Below the pieces are notes generated by a model, which worked only from the letters and a program-made list of their open reading frames with translations, made no database searches and was not told the origin of the DNA. From NCBI GenBank assembly GCA_964030785.1, contig OZ034969.1, positions 31,054,101-31,118,100 of the forward strand: a DNA stretch of 64,000 nucleotides, given 5' to 3'. The translations under genes and the position numbers were made by a program. The DNA comes from Siderastrea siderea (lineage: Eukaryota; Cnidaria; Anthozoa; Scleractinia; Rhizangiidae). The first letter of the stretch is position 1, and the number at the start of each line of letters is the position of its first letter. Positions 19,801 to 31,560 of the stretch are shown piece by piece.

Positions 19801-22800
19801 TCACGCCTAAGGCGTGATTGTCACGCCTGCAGATCGAAAACTGCAACCTCATGCCTACTCATGCCTGCGTTCCCATTTCTTACACCTGGTGGAAAAGTTT
19901 GAGCCATTACAGCCTTAACTCGAACCAATGTGAGAAAATAATGATGATTGTACTTTCGTGGAATCTTGGATTTTAGTAAGGAAAGTCACTGGAGACATGG
20001 TCATGCTTGTTCAGACGAGCTCCATATAATCATACATGATCAAAGCATCAATTTACTGGCCATAAATCGGAACGGCTTTGGAAATCTTTGGATGTCTTTG
20101 GAAATCTTCGGACATTTTTGGATATTATCGGCCCCCCTACGAAAAATCTTGACACTCTCAGGATAAAAATGTTACCCCTATGAATCACAAAAAGTTGGCA
20201 GGTATAAAAGATGGAGGGCTGGCTTTTTTTATTTTGAAGAAATCAAATGCATAAAAAAGAGTAAATTATAACAAAAAAGAATACAGGGTACACCCATAGC
20301 CCAAGACAGTTTGCTGAAAATCCTATCTACTGCTTTAAATTCATTAAGTATTATGTTCAAGTCGTCATTTAGAGACCTCTCAAAAAATTGAAAAAATGGG
20401 ATATGTGTCGAGAACCTCAGATATCCACATCAAAAAATCTTCCTGTATCTACAGGCTAGAAATTATTTTTGTTTGGGTGGCTTTGGTTTGTGTAGTCACA
20501 CTGTAACAAACACGTCATAAAGAATCACTTACGATCTTGAGTTGTTTCTTTTTCTTCTGTTGTTTTTGACTTTAAATTTGTTTGTCTTCATTTTATTCTT
20601 TAGGTCAATGATAAATTGTCTTGTATCAGCATCCTCACATAAATCTAACAATGGAGAATTGGATGTTAATTAAATCATGAGAATTAACCCTTTAAGCTCT
20701 CAGCCCCGATGAAAATGAAATTTCTCTTTACATGATCACTGCTTGTGTTGAATATTCCAGTGACAAGAATAAAGGAAGTGATCACTGACGATAGGATGTC
20801 TTGATATTTAGACAACTTCTCCTTACTCCTGACATAACAAAATAATGTCTAGAGATCAGTAATGAGAATATGCATTTTTACATCAGGGTTAAAGGGTTAA
20901 GGAACTTCTATGATGCACAGACAAATGATGGCGGGTGGCTTGTGGGGAGGGGGGGGGGGTAAGTCACCTTTCCTCTTGGGAGGTGGAGGGGTACACCAAG
21001 CTTAGTGATCCCCCCTCCCAAGGAACTTATCCTTAAAGGTCAATTTTGAATAAAATTTCATGAATCCAAGTTGGAGAAAGACACTTTGTGAGTCACATGT
21101 ATTGCCCAATAACTCAAGACATTGATATACAGTGAAACCTGCATAAAGCGGACCCCGTATTAAGCGGACACCAGCCTAAGTCCATACATGTAAATTTTGT
21201 TCCCATGTTTACTTTAAAATGAACCTGTGTTCAGCGGACACTTCTATTAAGCGGATGCGGACACTACAATCAAGCCATTTTGTTACGAGAAACCTGCATT
21301 AAGTGGACACTTCAAGTGTCTCCAGAAGGTATTTTTATGACATTGTGACACTGCTATCTGCTTAGAAGTGAGTGCCTTCCAGGCAATTTAGTGATTCTTC
21401 CTGGAATGGCTAGTTGCAAAAGGTTCATGATAAACCAGGGATAACGCATGTCAAGTATGCGGGTAAATAAAGGTGGAAATATAAAAGGCCAAAAATTAAC
21501 TTAATAATTGTTTTGCAATTTATTAGAACCTGTATTGAGAGGACACCCTGCATTAAGCAGACACTTGTGAGGGTCCCAACGGTGTCCGCTCAATACAGGT
21601 TTCACTGTAACTGCAAAAAGTGAGGCAAGTTATATTATTTTGAGAATTTTTAGAAAAATTGACTTTTCAGGCAAACCTTGGAGAAGACAATCCAGAGAAC
21701 ATGCCAACTGATGCGCCTCAACCTTTAAAGACTCTCTGTCGACCACAATGCAACGCGCGCCTAAACGGAGGTTTCGTGGACCACGAAACCCCAAAGTTTT
21801 GCGTCGGCATTTGAAGGCTGTGGAAATCTGCCTTCATCCAAGTCATCCTTCCGTAGAATGGATAGAGATTTTCTTATGGAGCTATAAAATTTATCAGGGA
21901 ACTATTGGGGCAGTGTTGATTTAAAAAATGTTTTATTCTTCGGGTCACAAAAGCGACATTCGGACACTCGATGTTTCGCACAGCTCTCAACTGACAAGTG
22001 AGACCACACGGAAAGTTTTTTATTTATACCTCATATCAGAATAATGGACGATCCAGTGAGTTCATAGGGAAAAATAACAGAATTCTTCTGGTTATGTGGA
22101 ACTGAATGTGAGTGAATATCAAACTGACTACAGTAATAAATGCTTCTGTAGATCGGACGTGACTGAGTATTCAACACACCCTGCGGGTGACAAATCGCGG
22201 TTTTGCAACCGTTAATGATAAAATAAAGTAATGTCAATTGCTTTTACTCTACATGCCTTTCGACATTTTAAAGTGGGGTATATTAAAGTATAAGTGCTGT
22301 TGAACATAAATGAATGAGCGAACTCATGACCCGATACACTAAAAACCAAATGCGCTATGTCAATTTGAAAATATTTCTCTGACTGTGTGACGTGTAATGA
22401 CAGTCTACGATGAATCATATTTTATTACAGTCATCTGCAAGACTTTTAAACCATAAAATTTAGCTCTTTCTATTGACATAACGTATACACCTAACGAAGT
22501 GAACACCTTCTTTTCCTTTCTTGGTTGCTAAAGGGCTCAAATCTGGCCATTTTATCACAATGTTCTCTCTCCAAAGGAATCAAAACATAAGCAAACGCGC
22601 GCATTGCATTGTAGTCAACAGAGAGTCTTTAAGTTAGGAACTAAGTTGGCCCTGATCTTGTGAACTTCATCTCCAAATTCACCTTAATTATTACTTGATT
22701 CCCTTATTTGGCAATGTAATTGTGAATAACAAAATGTATAGTTTCCTCATTCTCAAGAGGCTCTTGATAAACCAAATTTCGCGCCGATAAAACTTGTGAA

Positions 22801-25800
22801 TGTCAGTTACTTCATTTCCAACACATACTCAACGTAAAAAGCTTATTAAGTTTTCAGAAACGGCGTTAAGTTTTGTGATTAAAGTGAAACTTTCAACATT
22901 TGTCTTTATTTTTTCTTTGTAAAATTATGATGTGAACTGCACACGCGTCGTGCGCTTGTCCGCTGTGAACACTAGGTGTAATCCTGTACCTAACGGAGTT
23001 TCGCCATAAGGTGTTCTACTATCCAGATCAGCGCCATGCTCCACGAGTAACTCAACTGCCCTCTCCTGTGAATGAAAATAAAACATTACTCAGAGTGAGT
23101 TACTACGGTCACAAATTCAAACAACAATGTAAAATTACTGAACCCAATATTTACAGTTCCCCAGCAAGCTGCTGCATGAATGGGCTTCCATCCATCTTTG
23201 TCTTCAACATCTACGTCAGCATAATTGTCAAGTAAGAACTCCAGTACTTCCACATAAGCATTGGCCGCTGCAACGTGTAACTGAAAGCAATGATATTTTA
23301 AATTTGTAACAAATTATGGCTTACTGTAATTTGCGAAATGAAACGAAACAGAACAAAATGTATTTTGCGAAATCTGTAATTTGTGAAATGAAAATCTGTA
23401 TTTTGTGAAATGAAAATCTGTAATTTGCAAAGGAAGTACGAGTAGAGGGGCCATGATGACACGTTTTGCCGGCCGCAAATTTTGCACGTGGAGTAAAGCA
23501 GCAAGAAGGAAATATGATCTAGTTGCACAATATGACCTTTGGCCTTTGCTATTTATATCCGGTGCTGGGAAATCCCAGAAACACGCTGAAATTGCTTCAA
23601 AACGGGCTAAGCAGCGAGCGTACAACAAAGTTAGCAAACCAAACCTTGTTCGCACTTGAGACACGTCCAATTTTTTCTGTAACCAGAAACTTCAATTGTA
23701 TCAAGATTTCGTGACGCATGTTTTTCTTTCCGTTATAATTTCCTGGTTAATGGGTCAAGTCCGAGTGTCTACAAAAATGTTGCCGCGAAATGTTTTAATT
23801 ACCCTTTTCTGCTTTCTTCTTATATATATATTTTTTATTTTGAAGACGGGTGTTTCTTAACAATGGATCGCTGTTTTCCTTTTCTCCCGATCCATCTCGT
23901 ACTAAATGGCGGGAAGTCACATTGGTTGCTCTTAGTGGTCCGGGTCTTAGCTTTCTGGGTCTTAGTTTTCCGGGTCTTAGGTCTTAGTTTTCCGGACACC
24001 CCAAGAAAAAAACTTCCATTCCTAACGCTGGTCAGGTAATTGAAATAGAACAAAGCTGTATGCCACTGGAGTGTTTAAAGATTTTATAAAACAGGCTTTG
24101 ATGATGGATGAGATCGAAAGTGTTCACTGAAGGTGATAATAATTTTGCAAGGTTTTACATAAAAATGTGATGCACATTGGAGTTTAAATTATCTGCAAGC
24201 CAACTCACTGAACTGCTGGTGGCTCACTTCGCAAAATACAGATTTTTCATTTCGCAAAATACAGATTTTCATTTCGCAAAATACAGATTTTCATTTCGCA
24301 AAATACAGATTTTCATTTCGCAAATTACAGATATTTTTCATTTCGCAAATTACAGATTTTCATTTCGCAAATTACAGATTTTCATTTCACAAATTACAGA
24401 TTTCGCAAAATACAGAGTTTCATTTCGTTTCGTTCCATTTCCTTTCATTTCGCAAATTACAGTAAGCCCAAATTGCATTAAGAAATGGAATAGCGTGCAT
24501 GCTAACATAACATTTACCTGATACAGACATGAGAAGGAAATGGAAGAAGACAAAACCCAGGCCACAAGCATGGGTCTGTACAACAACAGTACTTTTTACA
24601 ATAACTGTGAAAATTCTCATGTGCTGATTGGCTCTTGCTAGTTGTCGATGAGAGTATAGACCATAAAAACGTGGCAGTCAAACAATTCGCCCGTGGCTTG
24701 TTGTTCCACTTGTAATGAATTTTGAACATTTTATGAGTAGACGTCACTAGGTGACCTAATCACTACCTGTCAGAGTCTTCACACTGCAGTAATTCAATGT
24801 TCCCTAGAGAGCTACAAATGTTTCCATCAGTGCATGTTAGGAATTGGATGAAGGACTCCAACATTTCTTCAAAATGAATTTAACATGGATTGTTCAACAT
24901 CTTTGGCTACCCTGTTGAATGATGTTAAATGGGGCTGAATGTTATTTCATTGCCATCAGACTTTTGATTCAACTCAATTCAACACTTCTTTTGTCCTCAT
25001 GCAGGTACGAACAACAACGTTGAATTTTTTTGGCCAGCAATTGCAAACAGTGTTGAACAAATGCACATGCAGGAAACATTAATTTAGGTAATTCAATAAC
25101 ATTCAACATTGTTCAAAGAGAAGGCCAAACATGATCAACTACTTTAATTCAACAATGTCACATAATGATTTTTCGAGCTGTAAAATTTGTTTGGCTTCCC
25201 TACATCACTCAACATCGTACAACAAAGTTTTATTCAACAGTGTTGGTTGATGTTGAATCTGTTTGCCAAATCCCTTAAATATTGCTTAGGAGTTAATACA
25301 AAGGAAACTCACTGCTGTTGCGCCTTCCATGTCTTTGATTTCCAGGTCCCTCTTCTTTTCAATGGCATCTTTTATATCTTCAAGCATCTGGTTTTCTCTC
25401 AAAAGAACGAGTTGATCAACCTTACTTTCATCAAAGCCTGAAATTCAAAAAGCATTCATTTAACACTGCAATGCCAATATAACCTGTCTCTCTTCTTCCT
25501 TACTGTCTTAGACATGCACCCCAATAAAAAAATAATGCTCAATTTTGACTTTCACGAAAAGCCATTTCAAGCAATTCCAGTTGATGTATGAGAGGTTCTT
25601 GGGGAAATTCCTTGATAAGAATTGAGCAAGTTTCCTGAACAATTCACAAATTAAAACTGTTTATTACAAGTTAGTACAGAATTTTGAACCTTTTTCCATA
25701 CTTTTTTCCAAACCATTTACTATTTTTTCCAGACTCAAACTGTTAAGAAAGATACAAAAAAATGCCCTGCCAATCTGTCCCTAAAAGACTACAAATATGA

Positions 25801-28800
25801 AATTTGGCTCAGAACTGACACAAATTTTTGGACAAAACTCTTAAAGGATAATTTTATGAACTTTGATTCTTATTCTTGATTTAATTGTCATCATGATCAT
25901 TGTGTAGTCATTCCCCGAAACAAAGTGGTCAGACTTTTGCACTTGCACTGACGTAGTAAGGCAAGAGCTGGCCTGAGCATTAATATGTCAATCTTTACCA
26001 TGCTTATCCATTTCTTTGTACAAGTAGTTCTTCAGATCTGGATCGTCTTCCACCAAATCAACAGGCAAATTTCCATCTGAATTGACAGCAACCACATTGG
26101 CCCCATGATCAACCAAGTACTCTACCATGGAAGCATTTCCACATGCCGCGGAAGCATGCAAGGGAGTCCATAACTCTCGGTCCTCAGCATCAATGTTGGC
26201 ACCATAGTCCACTAGAAGTTCTGCTATGTCATCACACTCATCAATACATGCCTTTTGAAACAAGGAAGAAATATAAAAAAATATTGTTTTAAATCTATAT
26301 ACAACATCTATTGTTCTCAGAAATGGTTTGAAATTCGACAAGTTTCATGGTTTTTTGATTCCACAGATAAATAAATAACAAAATATATAAATATATTAAT
26401 TAATTAATTAATTAATGTGATTGTCATTTTAATGACAGTCCAAGTAATCAGGACAGATGAAATTTTAAAACAATAACTGGAATTTCAACTCCTTTCACGT
26501 CCTCAGACGTATAACTTTCCTTTATTGATGGCTGGCTCCCCCCCCCCCCCCAGTATTCTTTAGGCTAAGAACATGCATGTAAGATGTGGAACCTATTCTT
26601 GACAATAAGAGTTTCCTTAGAAATCAGATTATTACATATGTTCAATATTACTAACTGCACAGTCAACTAAAAAGGAATGACTTTGTAAGGAGTAGGTTCC
26701 AGAAAAAATCCATACCCACCCCACGGAAGGTCATCGGAAATTACTAGGGGGATGGGGGATCTGAAAAGCTAAAATTTTAGAAGCAAAGTATGAAGCTAAA
26801 TCAGAATTTCTTGGGGGGAGGGGGTGCAAAGTAAAAAAAACTTTCTGTGGGGGGGGGGTATGGATATTTTCTGGAACTACACAATCAGTGACAATCAGTG
26901 AAATAAAACTAGCGACCAGTTGGGTGATTGGAAACAAAGCATTTTATCAAGATGGTCTGCCTGGGATGAAAAAAGGTATGCATTGACTACAAACATTTTC
27001 CTGAATGATTACATCACCACATTTTACCTTACGATAATAAAATTAATACACTGAACGTTCCCTTCTCAACAAACGACAAGAAAACCTATGGGACAGTACA
27101 ACCAGGCTGCTGCACAGTGCTCTAAATATTGACCACAAAGAACATCCCACAGGTTAAGAAGTATTTCTTTTAACTCTTAAAGCCCCAATAGACCCAATAT
27201 GACCACTTGACCAATTATATAAAGGTCAAGAAAAAAGAGGTAGTGATCACCAAAGAAAAAATGCCTTGATGTTTAAACATAATTATAATAATTCTTTCAA
27301 CTAGCACCATAAGGAATGCAGGGGTTTCAATAAAATTTGAAGTAGGCAGTTCGTCTGAATAGAGTAACCGACTGTATCAACTAGGGGTTTGAAACAATCT
27401 TCCTTTAATTACTTTAATTTAGGGCAAAAAGTAGCCGACTTTTCTGAGCGAAATAGCCGACGCTTTTCATCAGCCGTCGGTGCTTATTGAAAGCACTGGG
27501 AATGTATAGAGAACAGTAAGGAGAGCATGCTTGTTGATATTGGGGCTTAAAGGATTTCAGTCCAGGTTGGGTTTTTGAACTCGAAAACTATAACAGGGTG
27601 GTGGGTGCCATATTGGCTGAGTCAAAAGAGAATGACCAAGGCAAGTCGCTTTAAAAAAATAGACAGTACCAGGGCAAAAAAAAAAAAAGAAATGGTCCTG
27701 CTTATCAGGCCAGTCTGGTAAGTGTAAAGAAATATAAAAAACTGGATTTGACAGCTGAGTTGAGCGTTAGACCCTCCCTGAAGCAAATAGCCCCTTGTCT
27801 GAGCAAGGGTTAATCCTCAAAACGTCAGGTCTTGAATTTGTTTACAGTGGAATCCAAATTTTTGTGTTTCACTCCCCCCTTGACATAGCACTACTGAGAG
27901 TTTCTTTAGAAACTCTTTACACATTTGCCATCTGGTAGATGGGCTCAGTGACATTCCAAATGAAGTACGGAGAAGGAATATAGAGTAGCTTGTTGTTTAC
28001 CATTATAACGAAATACACCAGAAGAAGGTGACCCTTGAAATTAATGATGACAAGTGCATTATCAAGTGCTACCATCCAACAAATTGGCGGGCAGCTGAAC
28101 AGCTATTCCTAATAAAAAATTCAATTCAATCCTGAATTATACTCAGTTTTTTTCATATCAACTAAAAATAAGTTAAGTCTCAGCTAAGCCTTGTTCATTA
28201 CTTATCTAATAACGATGCCTCACATTTGCTGTAAACCATTTAACAATACTATAATAACTTCAACTTCACAAATAAATGCATTCGACCGGAAAAACCCGCA
28301 AAATATAAACATGCATGGTTTATTTTCTTCATCACGGAAGGTTCTTACTTCAGACTTAAGCTTAAATTTTGCTCATGCCAAAGTCATTCACAAATCACTT
28401 CAAATCAAAATCGCAAAACACACGTGCGGTATTTCTCAGTTCTAACTAGATTATAACTACACAGTAATTTGTTTGGATAACACATCATTGTGAGCGAAGG
28501 ATATAGGGCTATAAGCAGTAAAAATTCCAAGTGGATAATTAATTTTCTAGTGAAATTCTATTTCATAACACGATTTGACTCAATGGTAAAACAAACATCA
28601 AAAGTTTTGATAGTCAACCTAAACAAACAGAGAGCAGTTTGGAAAATAGTTGACAAATATTGTAGTCTGTCGAGTCTTCGTTGTACAGTAACAACGATAT
28701 TCGAGCACATTCGAGAAAATCGATCAATCGAGGGAACTTACTTGATGTAGGGCCGTAAGTCCGTCGTCGTTCGCCAAGTTTGGATCAACTCCATAATCTA

Positions 28801-29165
28801 GCATCCTTTTCACTGGATGAGAAACATCAATAATTTAAACTTCACTTATAAATTGAAAGCCTCAAGACATAACTACCATCAGACAAATAAACTTCACGGA
28901 ACGTCGCCAGAACTTTGTCGTACAAACCTTCCTCGACATCGCCTCGCGAAGCTGCCTCGAGAAGGATAATTCTTGGCTCGAATTTCACGGGTCTTGCTCG
29001 CTGAGGTTTCTTTTTCGGCGGCGGTGGACCAAACTCTTTATCTTTCTCTCTCTCCCATCGTTTAAGCTGCTGAGATCGGCGCTTTCTTGCGAGATCTAGG
29101 CGGTCCTGTACTGTCAATTTCTCGACTTTCGGAATTTCAGCCACAAGTTCCAAATGATCCGCCAT
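16846..29165 (-). CDS. PPP1R16: Protein phosphatase 1 regulatory subunit 16-like (MYPT3/TIMAP type)
   Basis: Ten exons on the minus strand, all GT-AG and in phase: 29165-28928, 28812-28742, 26251-25999, 25437-25313, 23280-23155, 23065-22990, 20644-20533, 19617-19509, 18829-17890 and 17141-16846; 781 codons. The N-terminus MADHLELVAEIPKVEKLTVQ and the layout match vertebrate PPP1R16A/B. A PP1-docking RVxF-type site is RPVKF (58-62), followed by ankyrin repeats (about 67-295; for example GLTALHQACIDE and WTPLHASAACGN). Then comes a conserved basic VKRSS region and a long disordered Ser/Thr/Lys-rich part encoded by the 940-bp exon. The last residues, SCCVLM, form a CaaX prenylation box as in PPP1R16A. 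It should target PP1 to membranes. The large exon carries a 39-bp tandem repeat. Whether it is orthologous to 16A or 16B, or ancestral to both, cannot be decided here. Confidence 0.92.
17262..17450. repeat. Two-copy tandem repeat, about 95-bp period
   Basis: The words CTCTATGAAACAT, GCAA(A/G)GCTTTTGGC and AACA(T/C)TCATGTAA recur in the same order about 95 bases apart. Lies in the last intron of the PPP1R16-like gene. Confidence 0.5.
17538..17815. repeat. CTGGAAA-rich dispersed repeat
   Basis: The sequence opens with CAGGGTTCATACAGGCCCTGG and carries five or more copies of (C)TGGAAAGTC/TCATGGAAA words up to CCTGGAAAATCCAGGAATTTT. Comparable sequences are known to recur in many animal genomes; the class is unknown. 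Intron of the PPP1R16-like gene. Confidence 0.45.
18003..18155 (-). repeat. 39-bp tandem repeat inside the PPP1R16-like coding exon
   Basis: About four units translate (minus strand) into 13-residue copies of the type PRSSGSTGAPVPV, kept in frame. One copy has PRSPGST and another ends APVAL. It is a low-complexity, Pro/Ser/Gly-rich insertion in the disordered C-terminal half. Confidence 0.85.
18919..19175 (+). mobile_element. tRNA-derived SINE
   Basis: An internal RNA polymerase III A-box-like segment, TGGTGCAGTGGTGAGAGCGC (about 18919-18940), is followed by a decayed B box near GGGGTTTGCTGCC. A body with TTTTTTCCGGGTACTCCGG comes next, and an A/T-rich tail of TTTA repeats ends the element. 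Intron between exons 9 and 8 of the PPP1R16-like gene. Confidence 0.6.
19201..19290 (-). mobile_element. Second tRNA-derived SINE head, opposite strand
   Basis: On the minus strand the segment reads TAACTCAATGATTAGAGCAT (A-box-like) and then GCGGGTTCAAAGTC (B-box-like) about 35 bases later, the spacing of a tRNA. It cannot form a clean cloverleaf and continues into A-rich sequence, so it is a SINE rather than a gene. Confidence 0.5.
19785..20206. mobile_element. Inverted-repeat element with TATACCTGCCAA ends
   Basis: TATACCTGCCAA near 19786 is mirrored by TTGGCAGGTATA ending at 20206. AAAGAT flanks both sides. The interior contains short GGAAATCTT(T/C)GGA repeats. No coding capacity. Intron of the PPP1R16-like gene. 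Confidence 0.6.
20688..20896. mobile_element. TTAA-flanked MITE with CCCTTTAA ends
   Basis: TTAA (20684-20687) then CCCTTTAAGC at the left, and GGGTTAAAGGG then TTAA (20897-20900) at the right. The inverted ends extend to the AGCCCCGATG/CATCAGGGTT region. 209 bp, non-coding. Confidence 0.7.
21130..21607. mobile_element. Pogo/Tigger-like MITE (TA duplication)
   Basis: The left end, TA then CAGTGAAACCTGCATAAAGC, is mirrored by GCTCAATACAGGTTTCACTG then TA on the right. Several internal (A/T)AAGCGGAC words repeat the terminal motif in both orientations. CAGTGAAACC ends with a TA duplication are typical of pogo-type Tc1/mariner elements. 478 bp, no transposase. Confidence 0.75.
21729..22628. mobile_element. 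TTAA-flanked DNA transposon, 900 bp
   Basis: TTAA (21725-21728) followed by AGACTCTCTGTCGACCACAA; the right end is its complement AGAGAGTCT followed by TTAA (22629-22632). The inverted ends extend over about 30 bases to GCGCGC. Two short open frames inside have no recognisable domain. Confidence 0.75.
23318..24468. mobile_element. DNA transposon with inverted subterminal repeat arrays
   Basis: GGCTTACTGTAATTTGCGAA at the left is mirrored by TTCGCAAATTACAGTAAGCC at the right. Inside each end is an array of about 20-bp units (CATTTCGCAAAATACAGATT type), three to four at the left in one orientation and about ten at the right in the other. Flanks CAAATTAT and CAAATTGC share 6 of 8 bases, hinting at an 8-bp duplication. 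Arrays of this kind are where hAT and CACTA transposases bind. Interior frames have no recognisable transposase. It lies in the intron between exons 5 and 4 of the PPP1R16-like gene. Confidence 0.7.
24225..24465 (+). repeat. Tandem array of about ten 20-21 bp units
   Basis: Units read CATTTCGCAAA(A/T)TACAGATT with small variations (ATATT insertion, TTCACAAA). The open frame crossing it is only a by-product of the repeat. It is the right subterminal array of the element at 23318-24468. Confidence 0.85.
24880..25265. repeat. Dispersed repeat rich in CAACATTG/TTGAA words
   Basis: At least a dozen TTCAACA, CAACAT and TGTTGAA words in both orientations lie within 390 bases, far denser than nearby sequence. 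No clean ends found. Intron of the PPP1R16-like gene. Confidence 0.4.
26692..26880. mobile_element. MITE with GTTCCAGAAAATATCCATACCC-type ends
   Basis: GGTTCCAGAAAAAATCCATA at the left and its complement TATGGATATTTTCTGGAACT at the right define a 189-bp element with G/C runs just inside the ends. The same terminus is seen at 38267 and 40369. Confidence 0.7.
27181..27546. mobile_element. TTAA-flanked MITE with GCCCCAATA ends
   Basis: TTAA (27177-27180), then AGCCCCAATA; right end TATTGGGGC then TTAA (27547-27550). 366 bp, no coding capacity. Located in the intron between exons 3 and 2 of the PPP1R16-like gene. Confidence 0.65.
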
Positions 29166-30121
29166 GTTTAAGCGCGTTGGAGACCAGCTATCCGCTTCTA
29201 ATGGTGCATTTCGCTACAATTTCCTAACGTAACATTTTCCTCGTAATCTGATGAGTTTAGGACGAATCCGACAACGAAATGCCACGACCTAAACAGAGTG
29301 TTGTCTGGAAAGTTTATGCTAATTTTGTATTTAGTTTAGAGGCGAGCCTCGGATAAAGAATTACCGTTTGCCATATAAGGAGTGTAGGAGGAAGGCGAGT
29401 CGGACTTACGTTTTACAGCTTCCGGTTATCATGCATCTTTGTATGCATCTTTGTAATTCATAAGATAAGAAGCTATAAGAAGTAAAACCTTCCTAGCTAT
29501 CATGTAAATTGATCTTCTTTGTAGCCTGAAAAACTCAAGTTGAAAAAACCCAGAAAAGTAATAAAATTGCGATCTTCAATTTCTACATAAGTATTAAATA
29601 GACGTGACATATTGGCATGACTTTTAACGTCAAAAAAGCTTATTACAAATCAAAACATTCTGGTATAAAAGAAATTGACCAGTTTAATTTTTCTGGCCAC
29701 TTCTCTGTTCGTTTCGTACTCCCCATTTGAAAAGAAATTTGAGACACTCTATCGTTTCCTTTTATTTTTGCGTCAGAATCTCGTACACTTATAATGTTAC
29801 ATCCTTTACAGAAAAAACAACAACTGCTTCATCCCTTTACCCAGCTTTATCACAAGAAAACAGCTGTAGATGACATCGACCGCCCGGTGGCAACGCAAAA
29901 TCCTGAAAATCCATCGCAGGTTTCACCGGACGTTGTCGCCTACGGTATGTGTCCGCGTGACCAGTGGCCTATGAATTACTTGCGTTACGCGACCTTTGTG
30001 ATTAGTACAGCTATGTAACAGAAAAGCGATGTTTACCAAGTCAAGTGCCCAGCTGTCCCCTTGAAGGAGCCACTTTTACATCGATAACGAGCTTTTGGAC
30101 AGCGAGGAAGACAGGATCGCT
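29166..30121. promoter_or_regulatory. Shared upstream region of two divergent genes
   Basis: It separates the start codon of the PPP1R16-like gene (29165, minus) from the likely start of the PX gene (30122, plus), so both promoters must be here. No TATA box is obvious. A 50-codon ATG frame at 29794-29944 ends at a GGTATGTG donor-like site; it could be a 5' exon of the PX gene, but no good phase-compatible acceptor was found. Confidence 0.45.
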
Positions 30122-31560
30122 ATGATTTATGTCACTGCGGTGCAAATCGACTCAATCAAAGAACGCTGGGTTGGCGCAAACAGCAGAAAGAGACAATACG
30201 CTTTTGTTTTGAACCTTGAGTGGTCAGATGGTTCTTCAAGTGTCGTGTGGCGGAGTTACCCAGACTTCTTTGAATTTCAGTGCAAGCTTCTGGATTCTTT
30301 TCCCGAAGAGGCCGGCTCCGTGAGAAGATTTGTTAGGATTATACCATTTTTGCCAGGTATGTTCAAAATGCAAGTTAATGGAATAATGTATGCATGTTGT
30401 TTTGTTTGAATCAACAACAATTTGAAAGGTGAAAGGATATTTTGCCTCTGCTTTTCTGTCGTAGCCTTTTTTCTCTTACCGGACAAACGGGTTTCTGACG
30501 GGTTTATTGACTCTTAGCTTACCACTGTAACCCGCCCGTACAAACTAGTTTTTCATCTTTGCTTTCTCCCATCCTCACTATAGCAGAAGCTTATATTATA
30601 CATTTAAGATTTTTTTTTCTAGCTACCACGCAGCTCTTAACAACCTCTAATTTCATTATTTTGGACCTTGGTATCACGCAGCTCTATTGTTCTTTTTTTC
30701 TACCCTTAAGGTATGGCACCCCATCTCCTGGGTGGTTTCTGTTTAGTTTTTGCATGGAATTGCCCAAGGTAAGCCCATCCCAAACAGTTAATTAAACATT
30801 TAATATTTTCCTGCCAGTGTATCCTAGTGCCCCTCACGCCTTATAAGTAGTTTCTATAATATTTCTTTAATAGAATGTCTAACATGTAGACTACTGCTGT
30901 CCCACATAGCCTCTATCTTGTGGAGGGGACATGGGAGAGGGGGGTGGGGCAGGAGCCCAGGAGAAGAGGGGGCAGGAGGGGATTGGGAGGTGGGAGTTGT
31001 GCATTATTTCACGATCAAAAAGTTAAAGCACAAAGAGGTGGGAGCCAACAAAAATAAGGCAGGAACTGGGATTACAAGGTAAGGGAAGTGGGAAGTTTAG
31101 ATGCCTTGTCTGCCTCCCACCCCCATTAACTTGAAACTCAGTCTGTCACGATGGACCTTTTTTTGTGGATAATATACCACAGTTTGGTTCACTTGCAGGG
31201 AAAAAATTTTTTAGGAAAAGTGACTTAGCCCTTGCAGAAGAGCGGAAGCCAGCCATTGATAGCTACATTAAGGACTTGATCAAACTCCCACCAAAAATTT
31301 CACAAAGCAGTGTAGTGGTCTCTTTTTTCCAAAGGAGGCAAAGTGACCCAGAAATATGGATTCAGCAGTTTCCACTTAAGATTAACAGATCAAGTGAACA
31401 TGGAAACAATTTCGAGTCAAAGACAGAAGACATCAAAGAAGATTTCCATGAAGCTCACAGGACATTCAAAGATCAACCAGACAATGAACTAGAAAGCTAT
31501 ATGAATCCAACATTTGAAGCATCATGGCCTGGGGAGGGCACTCAGCAGATGATCGGATAG
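30122..31560 (+). CDS. PX-domain protein, NOXO1/p47phox-like
   Basis: Two exons, 30122-30356 and 31199-31560, joined in phase (CCAG|GTATGT, TTGCAG|GG), give 198 residues. The PX domain covers about residues 1-125: LNLEWSDGSSSVVWRSYPDF contains the WRSY lipid-binding Arg region, FPEEAGSVRR follows, and the Pro loop RIIPFLPG precedes a helix with LIKLPPKISQSSVVVSFFQ. The pattern WSDG...FP(E/V)EAG resembles NADPH-oxidase organizers NOXO1 and p47phox, which bind phosphoinositides and, through SH3 domains, p22phox and NOXA1/p67phox. Here the frame ends after a further 70 residues (stop 31558-31560) and I see no SH3 exon up to 35102. The start Met is the first in frame; an upstream exon is possible. 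Either it is a lone PX adaptor or the 3' exons are missed. Confidence 0.72.

Noticed and set aside
23453..23670. Overlapping open frames on both strands within the element at 23318-24468
   Set aside because: They lie in a transposon interior, lack any recognisable domain and overlap each other on opposite strands.
24225..24465. Regular array of short repeats that could be mistaken for CRISPR
   Set aside because: Units are contiguous without unique spacers, lie in animal DNA and are mirrored at the other end of the element.
24177..24521. 114-codon frame with repeated FISQITDFHFAKYRF-like peptides
   Set aside because: It is a translation of the 20-bp subterminal array of a DNA transposon, not a protein gene.
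25988..26341. Treating the ankyrin frames at 25988-26341 and 28842-29165 as separate small genes
   Set aside because: Their splice sites and phases join them as exons 3 and 1 of one PPP1R16-like gene.
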